A DNA stretch of 33,000 bases, from contig JAFVMW010000077.1 of NCBI GenBank assembly GCA_017506735.1, positions 1 through 33,000 on the forward strand, given 5' to 3'. This document shows positions 10,233 to 18,317 of the stretch, in pieces. The translations under genes were made by a program, and so were the position numbers. How positions within the stretch are numbered: the first letter of the stretch is position 1; each line of letters starts with the position of its first letter. The notes beneath the pieces are model-generated. The model had not been told where the DNA came from and ran no database searches. It worked only from the letters and a program-made list of their open reading frames with translations. The stretch comes from Oscillospiraceae bacterium. Lineage in GTDB: Bacteria; Bacillota; Clostridia; Oscillospirales; Oscillospiraceae.

Positions 10233-10378
10233 TGCTTCTTCTCCATTCTTTGTTTTTCTACAGTATACCATATCAACCCCCGGGCCACAATCGGAAATCA
10301 AGTTTTTTCCAGGAGAAAGTGAAATTGATATTTGGCTTCCTGACGCACTGCATTTACAAAAGGTTCATACAATTCCTA

Positions 10379-10406
10379 TTGATAAATCGAATAAATGTGA
10401 TATTCT
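10379..10406 (+). promoter_or_regulatory. Sigma-A-type promoter of the RND transporter gene
   Basis: TTGATA (10379-10384), 16 nt, TATTCT (10401-10406), about 45 nt upstream of ATG 10451. The surroundings are AT-rich compared with the rest of the region. Confidence 0.55.
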
Positions 10407-10450
10407 AAAATGGAAATAATGCCGTTTGATCCGGCAGTCAGGAGCCGCGT

Positions 10451-13400
10451 ATGCATAAGTTTTCCGTCAAAAAACCGCTGACCGTCTTTGTGGCAGTGAT
10501 TGCCATTCTGGTTATGGGTGTGGTGGCCTATTTCAAGATGACCCCGGACCTTTTGCCCAATATGGATTTTCCCTATGTCCTGATCGTCACCACCTACCCC
10601 GGCGCAAGCCCGGAGAAGGTGGAAAGTGTGGTCACAAAGCCCATGGAGCAGTCCATGTCCACCCTGGACCACATTCTGGAGGTCACATCCACCTCCTCAG
10701 AGAACGTGTCCACCGTGATCCTCGAATTTGAGGAATCCGTCAACATGGACACCATCGGCGTGGACATCCAGCAGCAGATTGCCACCCTGCGCTCCGGCTG
10801 GGAGGACATGGTGGGCACGCCCTATGTACTGAAGATCAACCCCAGTATGCTGCCCGTGGAAGTGGCGGCAGTGTCCATGGAGGGTATGGACACCATCGAG
10901 CTGACGGAATTCCTCAACGATACCCTGATGAACAAGCTGGAGGGCATCGCCGGCGTTGCCCGGATCAGCACCACAGGCATGATCGAGCAGGAGCTTCATG
11001 TGATTCTTGACCAGGACCTCATTGACCAGGTCAACGCCCGGATCGCCCAGAGCATCAACGACAAGCTGGACGAAGCCGCCCAGGGTCTTGCCGATCAGAA
11101 GGCAGAGCTGGAGCAGAACCGGGATGACATGAACGCCGCCCAGAGCCAGCTCAGCGCCGGTGCCAACGCCATCATCCAGGGCCAGAATCAGCTGGAAACC
11201 CAGCGCACCGAGCTGCAGAACGCCCTGTCCCAGATTGAAACCGCCCTGCTGCCCCTGTATGCCGCCACTGAAACCCTGGAATTCCTCAACAGCCAGGTGG
11301 AATTCGTGGTGGGCCAGCAGAATGATGCCTATGCCCGGCTCCATACCCTGGAGGCTCTGGTGTCCCAGGGGGAAGCCGTAAAGCTGACCCAGGCAGCTGT
11401 GGAAGCCCTCCGGGAGGAGGTCCGGCTGCTCCAGGAGCAGGGGGATGACGGTTCCCTTGCCAATAAGCAGGCCCTGTTGATCCAGATGGAGGGCGAGCTT
11501 GCCCAGGAGCAGAGTGCCTATGCCGTTGCCCTGGCCGCCGCCTGGGTCACGGAGGATACCCTGGATGTGGCCATTGACATCGCCCGGGCCAACTGCGTCA
11601 TCGCCGATGAGGCGGTGGAGGCGGTGGATGTGCTGCTGGAGGCCTCCGGCACCGACCGGGCCGGCCTTGCGTCCGTCACCGCGGAAACCGCCGCCCAGCT
11701 CCAGCAGGTGCTGGATGCCAAGGCCCAGATCGAGCAGGGCCTTGTGACCATCGACCAGGCGGAAAAAATGCTGGAGGAGCAGAAGCTCACCGGTATGCTC
11801 CAGCTCAGCACCGCCGCCGCCCAGCTCACCGCCGGTGCGGCCTCCATCGAAATGGCCCTGGTGCAGATCGACAGCGGCCTGACCCAGATCGAGGACAGCC
11901 GGGCAAGCGCCCTGGATCAGGCGGATCTGAACAACATCATCACCATGGAAATGGTGACTCAGATTCTGGCGGCCCAGAACTTCTCCATGCCTGCCGGCTA
12001 TGTGGAGGAGGACGGCGTGAACTACATGGTGTCCATCGGCGACGAGATCCGCCAGCTTTCCACCCTGCAGGACCTTCTGCTCTTAGACATGGGCATGGAG
12101 GGCATCGACCCCATCTATCTGAGGGATGTGGCCGTCATCACCGTCACCGACAACCGGGACGAAACCTATGCCCGGCTGGACGGCCAGGACAGCGTGATGC
12201 TCAGCTTTGAAAAGCAGTCCACCTACGCCACCGCCCAGACCACCGCCAACATCGCCGAGAAATTCCGGGATCTGGAGGAGGCGTTCCCCGGTCTGAAATT
12301 CGTGGCTCTGATGGACCAGGGTGACTACATTTATATGGTTGTGGAGTCCATTCTCTCCAACCTGTTCCTGGGCGCGGTGTTCTCCGTGCTGGTGCTGGTG
12401 GTGTTCCTCCGGGACATCCGGCCCACCCTGATCACCCTTGTTTCCATCCCCATCAGCGTCATTTTCGCCATCGTGCTGATGTACTTCTCCGGCGTTACCT
12501 TAAACATGATCTCCCTGTCCGGCCTTGCCATCTCGGTGGGTATGCTGGTGGATAACTCCATCGTGGTCATCGAGAACATTTACCGGCTCCGGGCCAAGGG
12601 CGCCAACGTGATCCAGGCGGCGGTATCCGGCGCGGGTCAGGTCTTTGGCTCCGTCTGTGCCTCCACCCTGACCACCATCTGCGTGTTTGTGCCCATCGTG
12701 TTCGTGGAGGGCATTACCAAGCAGCTGTTTACGGATCTGGCTCTGACCATGAGCTATTCGCTGCTTGCCTCCCTTGCCATCTCTCTGACATTAGTGCCTG
12801 CCATGGCCACGGGTATGCTGAAAAAGGAACACGTCCCCCATGAGGGCTTCCTGGAAAAGCGGATCATCCCCCTGTACCAGAAGGCGCTTGGCTGGTCCTT
12901 GAATCACAAGCTGCCGGTTCTGGCAGTGGCTATGGCCGCGCTGATTCTTAGCATGATCATCGCCCTGGCCGGCGGCTTCATCTTCATGCCCACCATGGAC
13001 TCCCCCAACGTCACCGTCAGCGTGACCATGCCCGAGGGCGTGGACATGGAAGGCGCGGTGGAACGGGCGGACCAGGTGCTGGACCGGATCGCCGGTGTCC
13101 CCGGCATTAAGACCGCCGGTGCCATGATGGGCTCCTCCGGCGGCGCGCTGATGGGCATGGGCGGCGGCGGAGGAAGCTTCAACGTCACTGTGTATGTGCT
13201 GCTGGAGAATGAGAAGGATTCCGGCGCGGCGGTGGGCAGGGCCATCGAGGAGGCCTGCGAGGGCCTGGACTGCACCGTGTCCGCCAGCTCTGCCATGATT
13301 GATATGAGTATACTCACCGGCTCCGGCGTGTCCGTCCGGCTGTACGGCGAAGATATGGAGGAGCTGCAGAACGCCGCCGTCCGGACTGCCGAGGCCTTTG

Positions 13401-14440
13401 CGGCCATCGACGGTGTGGGCCAGGTGTCCAACGGACTGGAGGACGCGGCTCCTGCCCTCCATGTTGCCATTGACCGGAACGAGGCCATGCGCCACGGTCT
13501 GACCATTGCCCAGGTCTATATGGAGCTGGCCGCCGGACTGACCACCAGCGGCAACGTGACCACCCTGGAGCTGGACGGCATCTCCACCGACGTGATCATT
13601 GAAAAGCCCGAGGGCGCGGTGCTGAATGCCCAGGAGCTGAGGGACTATGTATTTGAAGTTACCGGCCAGGACGGCACTGTGAAGGAGGTTCCCCTGTCCG
13701 ACTTCGCCGTGGTGGAGGAAACCAGCTCCCTGGCCTCCATCAACCGAATCAACCAGAAGCGCTATCTGACCGTGACCGCCTATCTGGAGCCGGGCTACAA
13801 CGTCACCCTGGTCACTGCTGATGCCCAGGATGCCCTGGCCCGGGCCGACCTGGGCGACGGGGTGGACTATGTGTTCTCCGGTGAGAACGAGAGCATCATG
13901 GAGGCCATGGAACAGCTTCTGCTGATGCTGGTGCTGGGTATGCTGCTGGTGTATCTGATCATGGTGGCCCAGTTCCAGAGTCTGAAGTCCCCCTTCATCG
14001 TCATGTTCACCATCCCCCTGGCCTTTACCGGCGGCTTCCTGGCGCTGCTGCTGTGCGGCATGGAGGTCAGCGTCATCTCCATGATCGGCTTTGTCATGCT
14101 GGTGGGTGTCATCGTCAACAACGGCATCGTGCTGGTGGACTACATCAACCAGCTCCGCATGGACGGCGCTGCCTGCCGGGATGCCATCATCGAAGCCGGC
14201 ATCACCCGTATGCGGCCCATTCTCATGACCACCCTGACCACCATTCTGGGCCAGCTGGTCATGGCGGTGAGCCAGGATGTCAGCGCAGCCCTGATGCGGC
14301 CCATTTCCGTGGTCAGCATCGGCGGTCTGACCTATGCCACCATTATGACACTGTTCGTGGTTCCCTGCATCTACGAAATGACCAACAAGAAGGATCTCCG
14401 GGTCATCGACGACAAGGATCTGGAGATGCTGGATCTGTAA
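10451..14440 (+). CDS. RND-family efflux transporter (HAE1/AcrB type) with a large coiled-coil insertion
   Basis: The 1329-aa protein is a proton-driven exporter of the hydrophobe/amphiphile RND type. TM1 is at about residues 9-28. The first membrane block (about 635-800) contains GMLVDNSIVVIENIYR, where one Asp of the usual TM4 pair is kept and the other is Asn. The second block (about 1150-1315) contains GVIVNNGIVLVDYIN. Normal members have about 1,040 residues. The excess is a ~300-residue Gln/Ala/Glu/Leu-rich segment (about 197-495) that looks like coiled coil and splits the first extracytoplasmic porter region just before the helix ending LAAQNFSMPAGYV. No membrane-fusion protein or regulator gene is adjacent. 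The ribosome-binding site CAGGAGC is at 10439. The substrate is unknown. Confidence 0.9.
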   Translation: MHKFSVKKPLTVFVAVIAILVMGVVAYFKMTPDLLPNMDFPYVLIVTTYPGASPEKVESVVTKPMEQSMSTLDHILEVTSTSSENVSTVILEFEESVNMDTIGVDIQQQIATLRSGWEDMVGTPYVLKINPSMLPVEVAAVSMEGMDTIELTEFLNDTLMNKLEGIAGVARISTTGMIEQELHVILDQDLIDQVNARIAQSINDKLDEAAQGLADQKAELEQNRDDMNAAQSQLSAGANAIIQGQNQLETQRTELQNALSQIETALLPLYAATETLEFLNSQVEFVVGQQNDAYARLHTLEALVSQGEAVKLTQAAVEALREEVRLLQEQGDDGSLANKQALLIQMEGELAQEQSAYAVALAAAWVTEDTLDVAIDIARANCVIADEAVEAVDVLLEASGTDRAGLASVTAETAAQLQQVLDAKAQIEQGLVTIDQAEKMLEEQKLTGMLQLSTAAAQLTAGAASIEMALVQIDSGLTQIEDSRASALDQADLNNIITMEMVTQILAAQNFSMPAGYVEEDGVNYMVSIGDEIRQLSTLQDLLLLDMGMEGIDPIYLRDVAVITVTDNRDETYARLDGQDSVMLSFEKQSTYATAQTTANIAEKFRDLEEAFPGLKFVALMDQGDYIYMVVESILSNLFLGAVFSVLVLVVFLRDIRPTLITLVSIPISVIFAIVLMYFSGVTLNMISLSGLAISVGMLVDNSIVVIENIYRLRAKGANVIQAAVSGAGQVFGSVCASTLTTICVFVPIVFVEGITKQLFTDLALTMSYSLLASLAISLTLVPAMATGMLKKEHVPHEGFLEKRIIPLYQKALGWSLNHKLPVLAVAMAALILSMIIALAGGFIFMPTMDSPNVTVSVTMPEGVDMEGAVERADQVLDRIAGVPGIKTAGAMMGSSGGALMGMGGGGGSFNVTVYVLLENEKDSGAAVGRAIEEACEGLDCTVSASSAMIDMSILTGSGVSVRLYGEDMEELQNAAVRTAEAFAAIDGVGQVSNGLEDAAPALHVAIDRNEAMRHGLTIAQVYMELAAGLTTSGNVTTLELDGISTDVIIEKPEGAVLNAQELRDYVFEVTGQDGTVKEVPLSDFAVVEETSSLASINRINQKRYLTVTAYLEPGYNVTLVTADAQDALARADLGDGVDYVFSGENESIMEAMEQLLLMLVLGMLLVYLIMVAQFQSLKSPFIVMFTIPLAFTGGFLALLLCGMEVSVISMIGFVMLVGVIVNNGIVLVDYINQLRMDGAACRDAIIEAGITRMRPILMTTLTTILGQLVMAVSQDVSAALMRPISVVSIGGLTYATIMTLFVVPCIYEMTNKKDLRVIDDKDLEMLDL

Positions 14441-14460
14441 AAGCCAAACCACCAATGCTT

Positions 14461-14491
14461 TGTAGGGCGAGGGCATGCCCTTTCCCTACAA
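14461..14491. repeat. 31-bp palindromic repeat, copy 1
   Basis: A 31-bp sequence beginning TGTAGGGCGAGGGCATGCCC and ending TTTCCCTACAA. It is identical over all 31 bases to 24764-24794 and forms an imperfect hairpin (TTGTAGGG...CCCTACAA, GGGCATGCCC core). It lies between the RND gene and the prfC terminator. Confidence 0.8.
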
Positions 14492-14501
14492 TCCATTTTG
14501 C

Positions 14502-14537
14502 AGAAAAAGGGTGCGCCGCGTTCTGCGGCGCACCCTT
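14502..14537 (-). terminator. Terminator of prfC
   Basis: The 13-bp perfect stem AAGGGTGCGCCGC (14507-14519) / GCGGCGCACCCTT (14525-14537), read on the minus strand, is followed by TTTTTCTG. It lies about 20 nt past the prfC stop. In the plus direction there is no T-run, so it serves prfC. Confidence 0.85.
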
Positions 14538-14557
14538 GGTGCATATTCGGGGGAAAA

Positions 14558-16150
14558 TCAGCCTTCCTCCACCACGATTTCGGAAACCTCCAGACCGGGG
14601 TTCCGGCGGTTGATGAAGTCGATGGCCCAGTAGCTGGAGTACACCAGCAGGTTGTTGCCGTGGTAGTCCTCCAGAAGCTCGGCATCCGAGCCCAGGTTCA
14701 GGTCCGTCAGGTCGCCCTTGTAGGCATCGATCCGGCGGATCTCCTCGTAGGGCAGGTACTCCATCCGCAGGTCCACGCCGTACTCGGTCTTCATCCGGTA
14801 CTGGAACACTTCAAACTGCAGGGTGCCCACAACACCCACGATGACCTCCTCCATACCGGAGTTGGGAACCTTGAAAATCTGAATGGCACCCTCCTGGGCA
14901 ATCTGCTCGGTGCCCTTGACGAACTGCTTGCGCTTCATGGAATCCTTGGCGGAAACCCGGGCGAAATGCTCGGGGGCGAAGGTGGGAATGCCGGAATACT
15001 TGAACTTCTTTCCGGCCACGGTGATGGTATCGCCGATGGAGAAGATGCCGGGGTCAAACACGCCGATGACGTCGCCTGCGTAGGCCTCGTCCACGATTTC
15101 ACGCTCGGCGGCCATGAGCTGCTGGGGCTGGGAAAGGCGCATCTTCTTGTTGCCCTGCATGTGGAAGTATTCCTTGTCACGCTCAAACTTGCCGGAGCAG
15201 ATGCGCATAAAGGCCAGCCGGTCCCGGTGGGCCTTGTTCATGTTGGCCTGGATCTTAAAGACAAAGGCAGAGAAATCGGGGCTGAAGGTGTCGATCTCGC
15301 CCACATCCGCCACACGGGACAGAGGAGGGGGCGTCAGCTTCAGGAAGTTCTCCAGGAAGGGCTCGATGCCGAAGTTGGTCAGGGCGGAGCCGAAGAACAC
15401 AGGGGAGAGCTGACCGGTGCGGACGGCCTCGAAGTCCATCTCACGACCGGCACTCAGCAGTTCCACGTCGTCAATGAGCTGCTGGGCCTTGGCTTCGCTG
15501 TCCAGAAGCTGGGCGACCTGGGGATCGTACAGGTCAACCTCCAGCTTGTCAGCCTTTGCTCTGCCGTTTTTGCCGGAGAAGAACAGAAGCTGTCCCTGCT
15601 CCCGGTCATACACGCCCTGGAAGTCCTTGCCGCAGCCGATGGGCCAGTTCATGGCGTAGGTTTCAATGCCCAGCTCACGCTCCACCTCGTCCAGCAGATC
15701 AAAGGGGTCCTTGGTTTCCCGGTCCATCTTGTTGACAAAGGTGAAGATGGGAATGTGGCGCATGGCGCAGACCTTGAACAGCTTCCGGGTCTGGGGCTCC
15801 ACGCCCTTGGCGCCGTCGATGACCATGACGGCGGAGTCGGCGGCCATCAGAGTACGGTAGGTATCCTCAGAGAAGTCCTGGTGGCCGGGGGTGTCCAGAA
15901 TGTTGATGCAGAAGCCGCCGTACTGGAACTGCATGACAGAGGAGGTGACGGAAATACCTCTCTGCTTTTCGATTTCCATCCAGTCAGAGGTGGCGGCACG
16001 GGAATTTTTCTTGCCCTTGACCACGCCTGCCTGGGCGATGGCGCCGCCGTAGAGCAGGAATTTTTCGGTCAGGGTGGTTTTACCGGCGTCGGGGTGGGAA
16101 ATGATCGCAAAGGTCCGGCGGCGGCTGATCTCTTCGTGTAAAGTAGCCAT
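14558..16150 (-). CDS. prfC: Peptide chain release factor 3
   Basis: The 530-aa translational GTPase recycles RF1/RF2 from the ribosome after termination. G1 is SHPDAGKTT (residues 18-26), G3 is DTPGHQDF, and G4 is NKMDRE. The sequence RAATSDWMEIEKQRGISVTSS is the RF3-type switch I region, which separates it from EF-G and TypA. The length matches RF3 (about 529 in E. coli). Start ATG 16150 has GGAGTG a few bases upstream. It is transcribed alone, toward the RND gene, with its own terminator. Confidence 0.96.
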   Translation of the reverse strand: MATLHEEISRRRTFAIISHPDAGKTTLTEKFLLYGGAIAQAGVVKGKKNSRAATSDWMEIEKQRGISVTSSVMQFQYGGFCINILDTPGHQDFSEDTYRTLMAADSAVMVIDGAKGVEPQTRKLFKVCAMRHIPIFTFVNKMDRETKDPFDLLDEVERELGIETYAMNWPIGCGKDFQGVYDREQGQLLFFSGKNGRAKADKLEVDLYDPQVAQLLDSEAKAQQLIDDVELLSAGREMDFEAVRTGQLSPVFFGSALTNFGIEPFLENFLKLTPPPLSRVADVGEIDTFSPDFSAFVFKIQANMNKAHRDRLAFMRICSGKFERDKEYFHMQGNKKMRLSQPQQLMAAEREIVDEAYAGDVIGVFDPGIFSIGDTITVAGKKFKYSGIPTFAPEHFARVSAKDSMKRKQFVKGTEQIAQEGAIQIFKVPNSGMEEVIVGVVGTLQFEVFQYRMKTEYGVDLRMEYLPYEEIRRIDAYKGDLTDLNLGSDAELLEDYHGNNLLVYSSYWAIDFINRRNPGLEVSEIVVEEG

Positions 16151-16176
16151 ATATTTTCACTCCATAAATGATGTTG

Positions 16177-16217
16177 AGATTCAGAAAGGGCACAAATGCC
16201 CATAACAATTCATTATA
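16177..16217 (-). promoter_or_regulatory. Probable prfC promoter -10 and leader hairpin
   Basis: On the minus strand TATAAT (16217-16212) is followed by a small leader hairpin GGGCATTTGTGCCC (near 16191-16178) before the prfC start. No good -35 stands 17 nt upstream, so the assignment is tentative. Confidence 0.4.
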
Positions 16218-16309
16218 CTTTACCATATTTTTTCCCGTAGTACAAGTTATTTTTTCCACAAAGAGAGGGAATGTCAAATTATGATTTTTCGATTCGGTAC
16301 GCCCCCTTT

Positions 16310-16395
16310 GTAGGGGTCGGCGTCCTCGACGACCCGTGCCGCATAAGCGGCAATCAGAGATTGCCGAGCGGGACGTCCAGGAGGCCGTCCCCTAC
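16310..16395. repeat. 86-bp GTAGGGG...CCCCTAC repeat, copy 1
   Basis: The element has terminal inverted heptamers GTAGGGG/CCCCTAC and the internal blocks TCGGCGTCCTCGACGACCC, AAGCGGCAATCAGAGATTGC and GAGCGGGAYGTCC. The copy at 24811-24896 has the same length and differs at only a few bases. Its first 22 bases recur at 20381. It lies in the otherwise empty 385-bp gap between prfC and the ABC genes. Confidence 0.8.
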
Positions 16396-16442
16396 GATCT
16401 TCAAGCCGTCCTCCATTGTTTTACCGAAATCAACAATAATAG

Positions 16443-16471
16443 TTGCAATTGCAACGAATTGGTGATACAAT
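16443..16471 (+). promoter_or_regulatory. Sigma-A-type promoter of the ABC exporter operon
   Basis: TTGCAA (16443-16448), 17 nt, TACAAT (16466-16471). The predicted transcription start (~16478) coincides with an in-frame ATG at 16479, which argues that translation begins further down, at GTG 16536. Confidence 0.65.
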
Positions 16472-16535
16472 ACACACCATGAAAACAGTTGTCCCCGGCG
16501 GTGCGGCCGGGGCAAAAAACAGGGAGGGATCGGTT

Positions 16536-18317
16536 GTGATCTTTGGCAGACACATCAACCGCTACTATCTGAAATACGGCTGGCTTTTGCTGCTGGGCCT
16601 GGTGTCCCTGGTGGTGGTGGACTATATGCAGCTGGAGATCCCCAGACTGTATCAGATGGTGATCAACGGCGTCAGCTCCGGCTTTGTGGAGGTGGACGGC
16701 GTGACGGTGGCCTTCAGTCTGGACATTCTGCTGGACGAAATCTGTATGCCCATGGTGATTACCATTCTGTGCGTGGTCATCGGACGGTTTCTGTGGCGTG
16801 CCTTCTTCTTCGGCGCCGCCATCCGGGTGGAAACGGATCTGCGGAACCGGATGTTTGACAACGCCCGTTTCCTGAGCCGGGAATATTACCAGGTCAACAA
16901 GGTGGGCAATCTGATGAGCCTGTTCACCAACGATCTGGACACCGTCCAGGAGTGCTACGGCTGGGGCATCATGATGTTCTGCGACGCGCTGTTCATGGGC
17001 ATCATGGCTGTGGGCAAAATGCTGTTCATGGACCCCCTGCTCACGGGTCTGAGTCTGATTCCCATGGCGCTGCTGCTCTGCTCCGCCACGGTGGTGGGCA
17101 GATACATGACCAAAAAATGGGACATCCGCCAGGCGGCCTTCTCCAATCTCTCCGACTTCTCCCAGGAGAGCTATTCCGGCATGGCCGTCATCAAGGCCTT
17201 CGTCAAGGAGTCCCTGGAGCTGATGGCCTTCAAGAAGCTGAACGTGGAGAACGAAAAGGCCAACATGGATCACACCAAGGCCTCCGTCCTCATGCGTGTG
17301 CTGGTGACGCTGTTCGTGGAAAGCGTGATCTGCGTGATTCTGGGCTACGGCGGCTGGCTGGTGTATCAGGACAAATTCAACGCGGGCCAGCTGGTGGAGT
17401 TCATCGGCTATTTCAACAGCGTGATCTGGCCCATTATGGCGGTGTCCGAGCTGATTGACATGACCTCCCGGGGCAAGGCCTCCCTGGAGCGCATCGGCAC
17501 CCTGCTGGACGCGAAGCAGGATGTGACCGACCGGCCCGGCGCGGAGCCTCTGGAGAACATCCGGGGCGGCATCGAGTTCCGGAATCTGTCCTTCCGCTAT
17601 CCCGACGGCGAATTTGATGCCCTGGAAAATGTGTCCTTCACCATCAACCCCGGCGAAAATGTGGGTCTGGTGGGCAAAACCGGCTCCGGCAAGACCACTC
17701 TGGTGGATCTGATTCTCAGAACCTACAATGTCCCCGACGGCACGGTGTTCATCGACGGCCGGGATGTGAATGACGTTACCATCCAGTCCGTCCGGGCCGG
17801 ATGCGCCTATGTGCCCCAGGACAATTTCCTGTTCTCCGACACCATTTCCAGCAACATCGCCTTCGGCGTGGACAAGGCAGATCTGCGCTCCGTTGCCGAA
17901 GCCGCAGGCCTTGCGGACGTGGATGAGAACATCCGTCAGTTCTCCCTGGGCTATGACACGGTGCTGGGCGAGCGGGGCGTTACCGTTTCCGGCGGCCAGA
18001 AGCAGCGGATTTCCATCGCCCGGGCGCTGATGAAGGATGCTCCCATTCTGATTCTGGACGACAGCGTATCCGCCGTGGATACCAAAACCGAAAAAACCAT
18101 TCTGGAAAATCTCCATACCACCCGGGCCGGCAAAACCACCATCCTCATCGCCCACCGGATCAGCACCATCGAGAAGATGGACAAGATCCTGTTCCTGGAG
18201 GATGGCCGCCTGTCGGCTGTGGGAACCCACGAAAGCTTGATTGAAACCAACGAAGCCTACCGGAAAATGGTGGAGCTTCAGCGTCTGGAGGAGGAAGGAG
18301 GCCAGGCTCATGCGTGA
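16536..18317 (+). CDS. Heterodimeric ABC exporter subunit with degenerate catalytic site (BmrC/YheI-like)
   Basis: The 593-aa half-transporter has six membrane helices (about 15-330) and an ATPase domain. Walker A GKTGSGKTT begins near residue 380, the Q-loop is in YVPQDN, and the signature is the canonical VSGGQ (484-488). Walker B is ILILDDSVSAVD: Asp509 stands where the catalytic Glu is expected. That is the feature of the BmrC/LmrC-type partner of asymmetric exporters. GTG 16536 is preferred because AGGGAGGG stands 7 nt ahead; upstream in-frame TTG/ATG codons overlap the promoter. It overlaps the next gene by 8 nt. The substrate (drugs, lipids or peptides) cannot be read from sequence. 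Confidence 0.9.
   Translation: MIFGRHINRYYLKYGWLLLLGLVSLVVVDYMQLEIPRLYQMVINGVSSGFVEVDGVTVAFSLDILLDEICMPMVITILCVVIGRFLWRAFFFGAAIRVETDLRNRMFDNARFLSREYYQVNKVGNLMSLFTNDLDTVQECYGWGIMMFCDALFMGIMAVGKMLFMDPLLTGLSLIPMALLLCSATVVGRYMTKKWDIRQAAFSNLSDFSQESYSGMAVIKAFVKESLELMAFKKLNVENEKANMDHTKASVLMRVLVTLFVESVICVILGYGGWLVYQDKFNAGQLVEFIGYFNSVIWPIMAVSELIDMTSRGKASLERIGTLLDAKQDVTDRPGAEPLENIRGGIEFRNLSFRYPDGEFDALENVSFTINPGENVGLVGKTGSGKTTLVDLILRTYNVPDGTVFIDGRDVNDVTIQSVRAGCAYVPQDNFLFSDTISSNIAFGVDKADLRSVAEAAGLADVDENIRQFSLGYDTVLGERGVTVSGGQKQRISIARALMKDAPILILDDSVSAVDTKTEKTILENLHTTRAGKTTILIAHRISTIEKMDKILFLEDGRLSAVGTHESLIETNEAYRKMVELQRLEEEGGQAHA

Noticed and set aside
10233-10301. N-terminal extension of the YwaF-like protein
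   Set aside because: It lacks a ribosome-binding site, is hydrophilic and precedes a well-placed GGAGAAG and ATG at 10232.
16443-16535. Longer N-terminus of the first ABC subunit
   Set aside because: The segment contains the predicted -35/-10 and start of transcription, and the GTG at 16536 has a strong ribosome-binding site.
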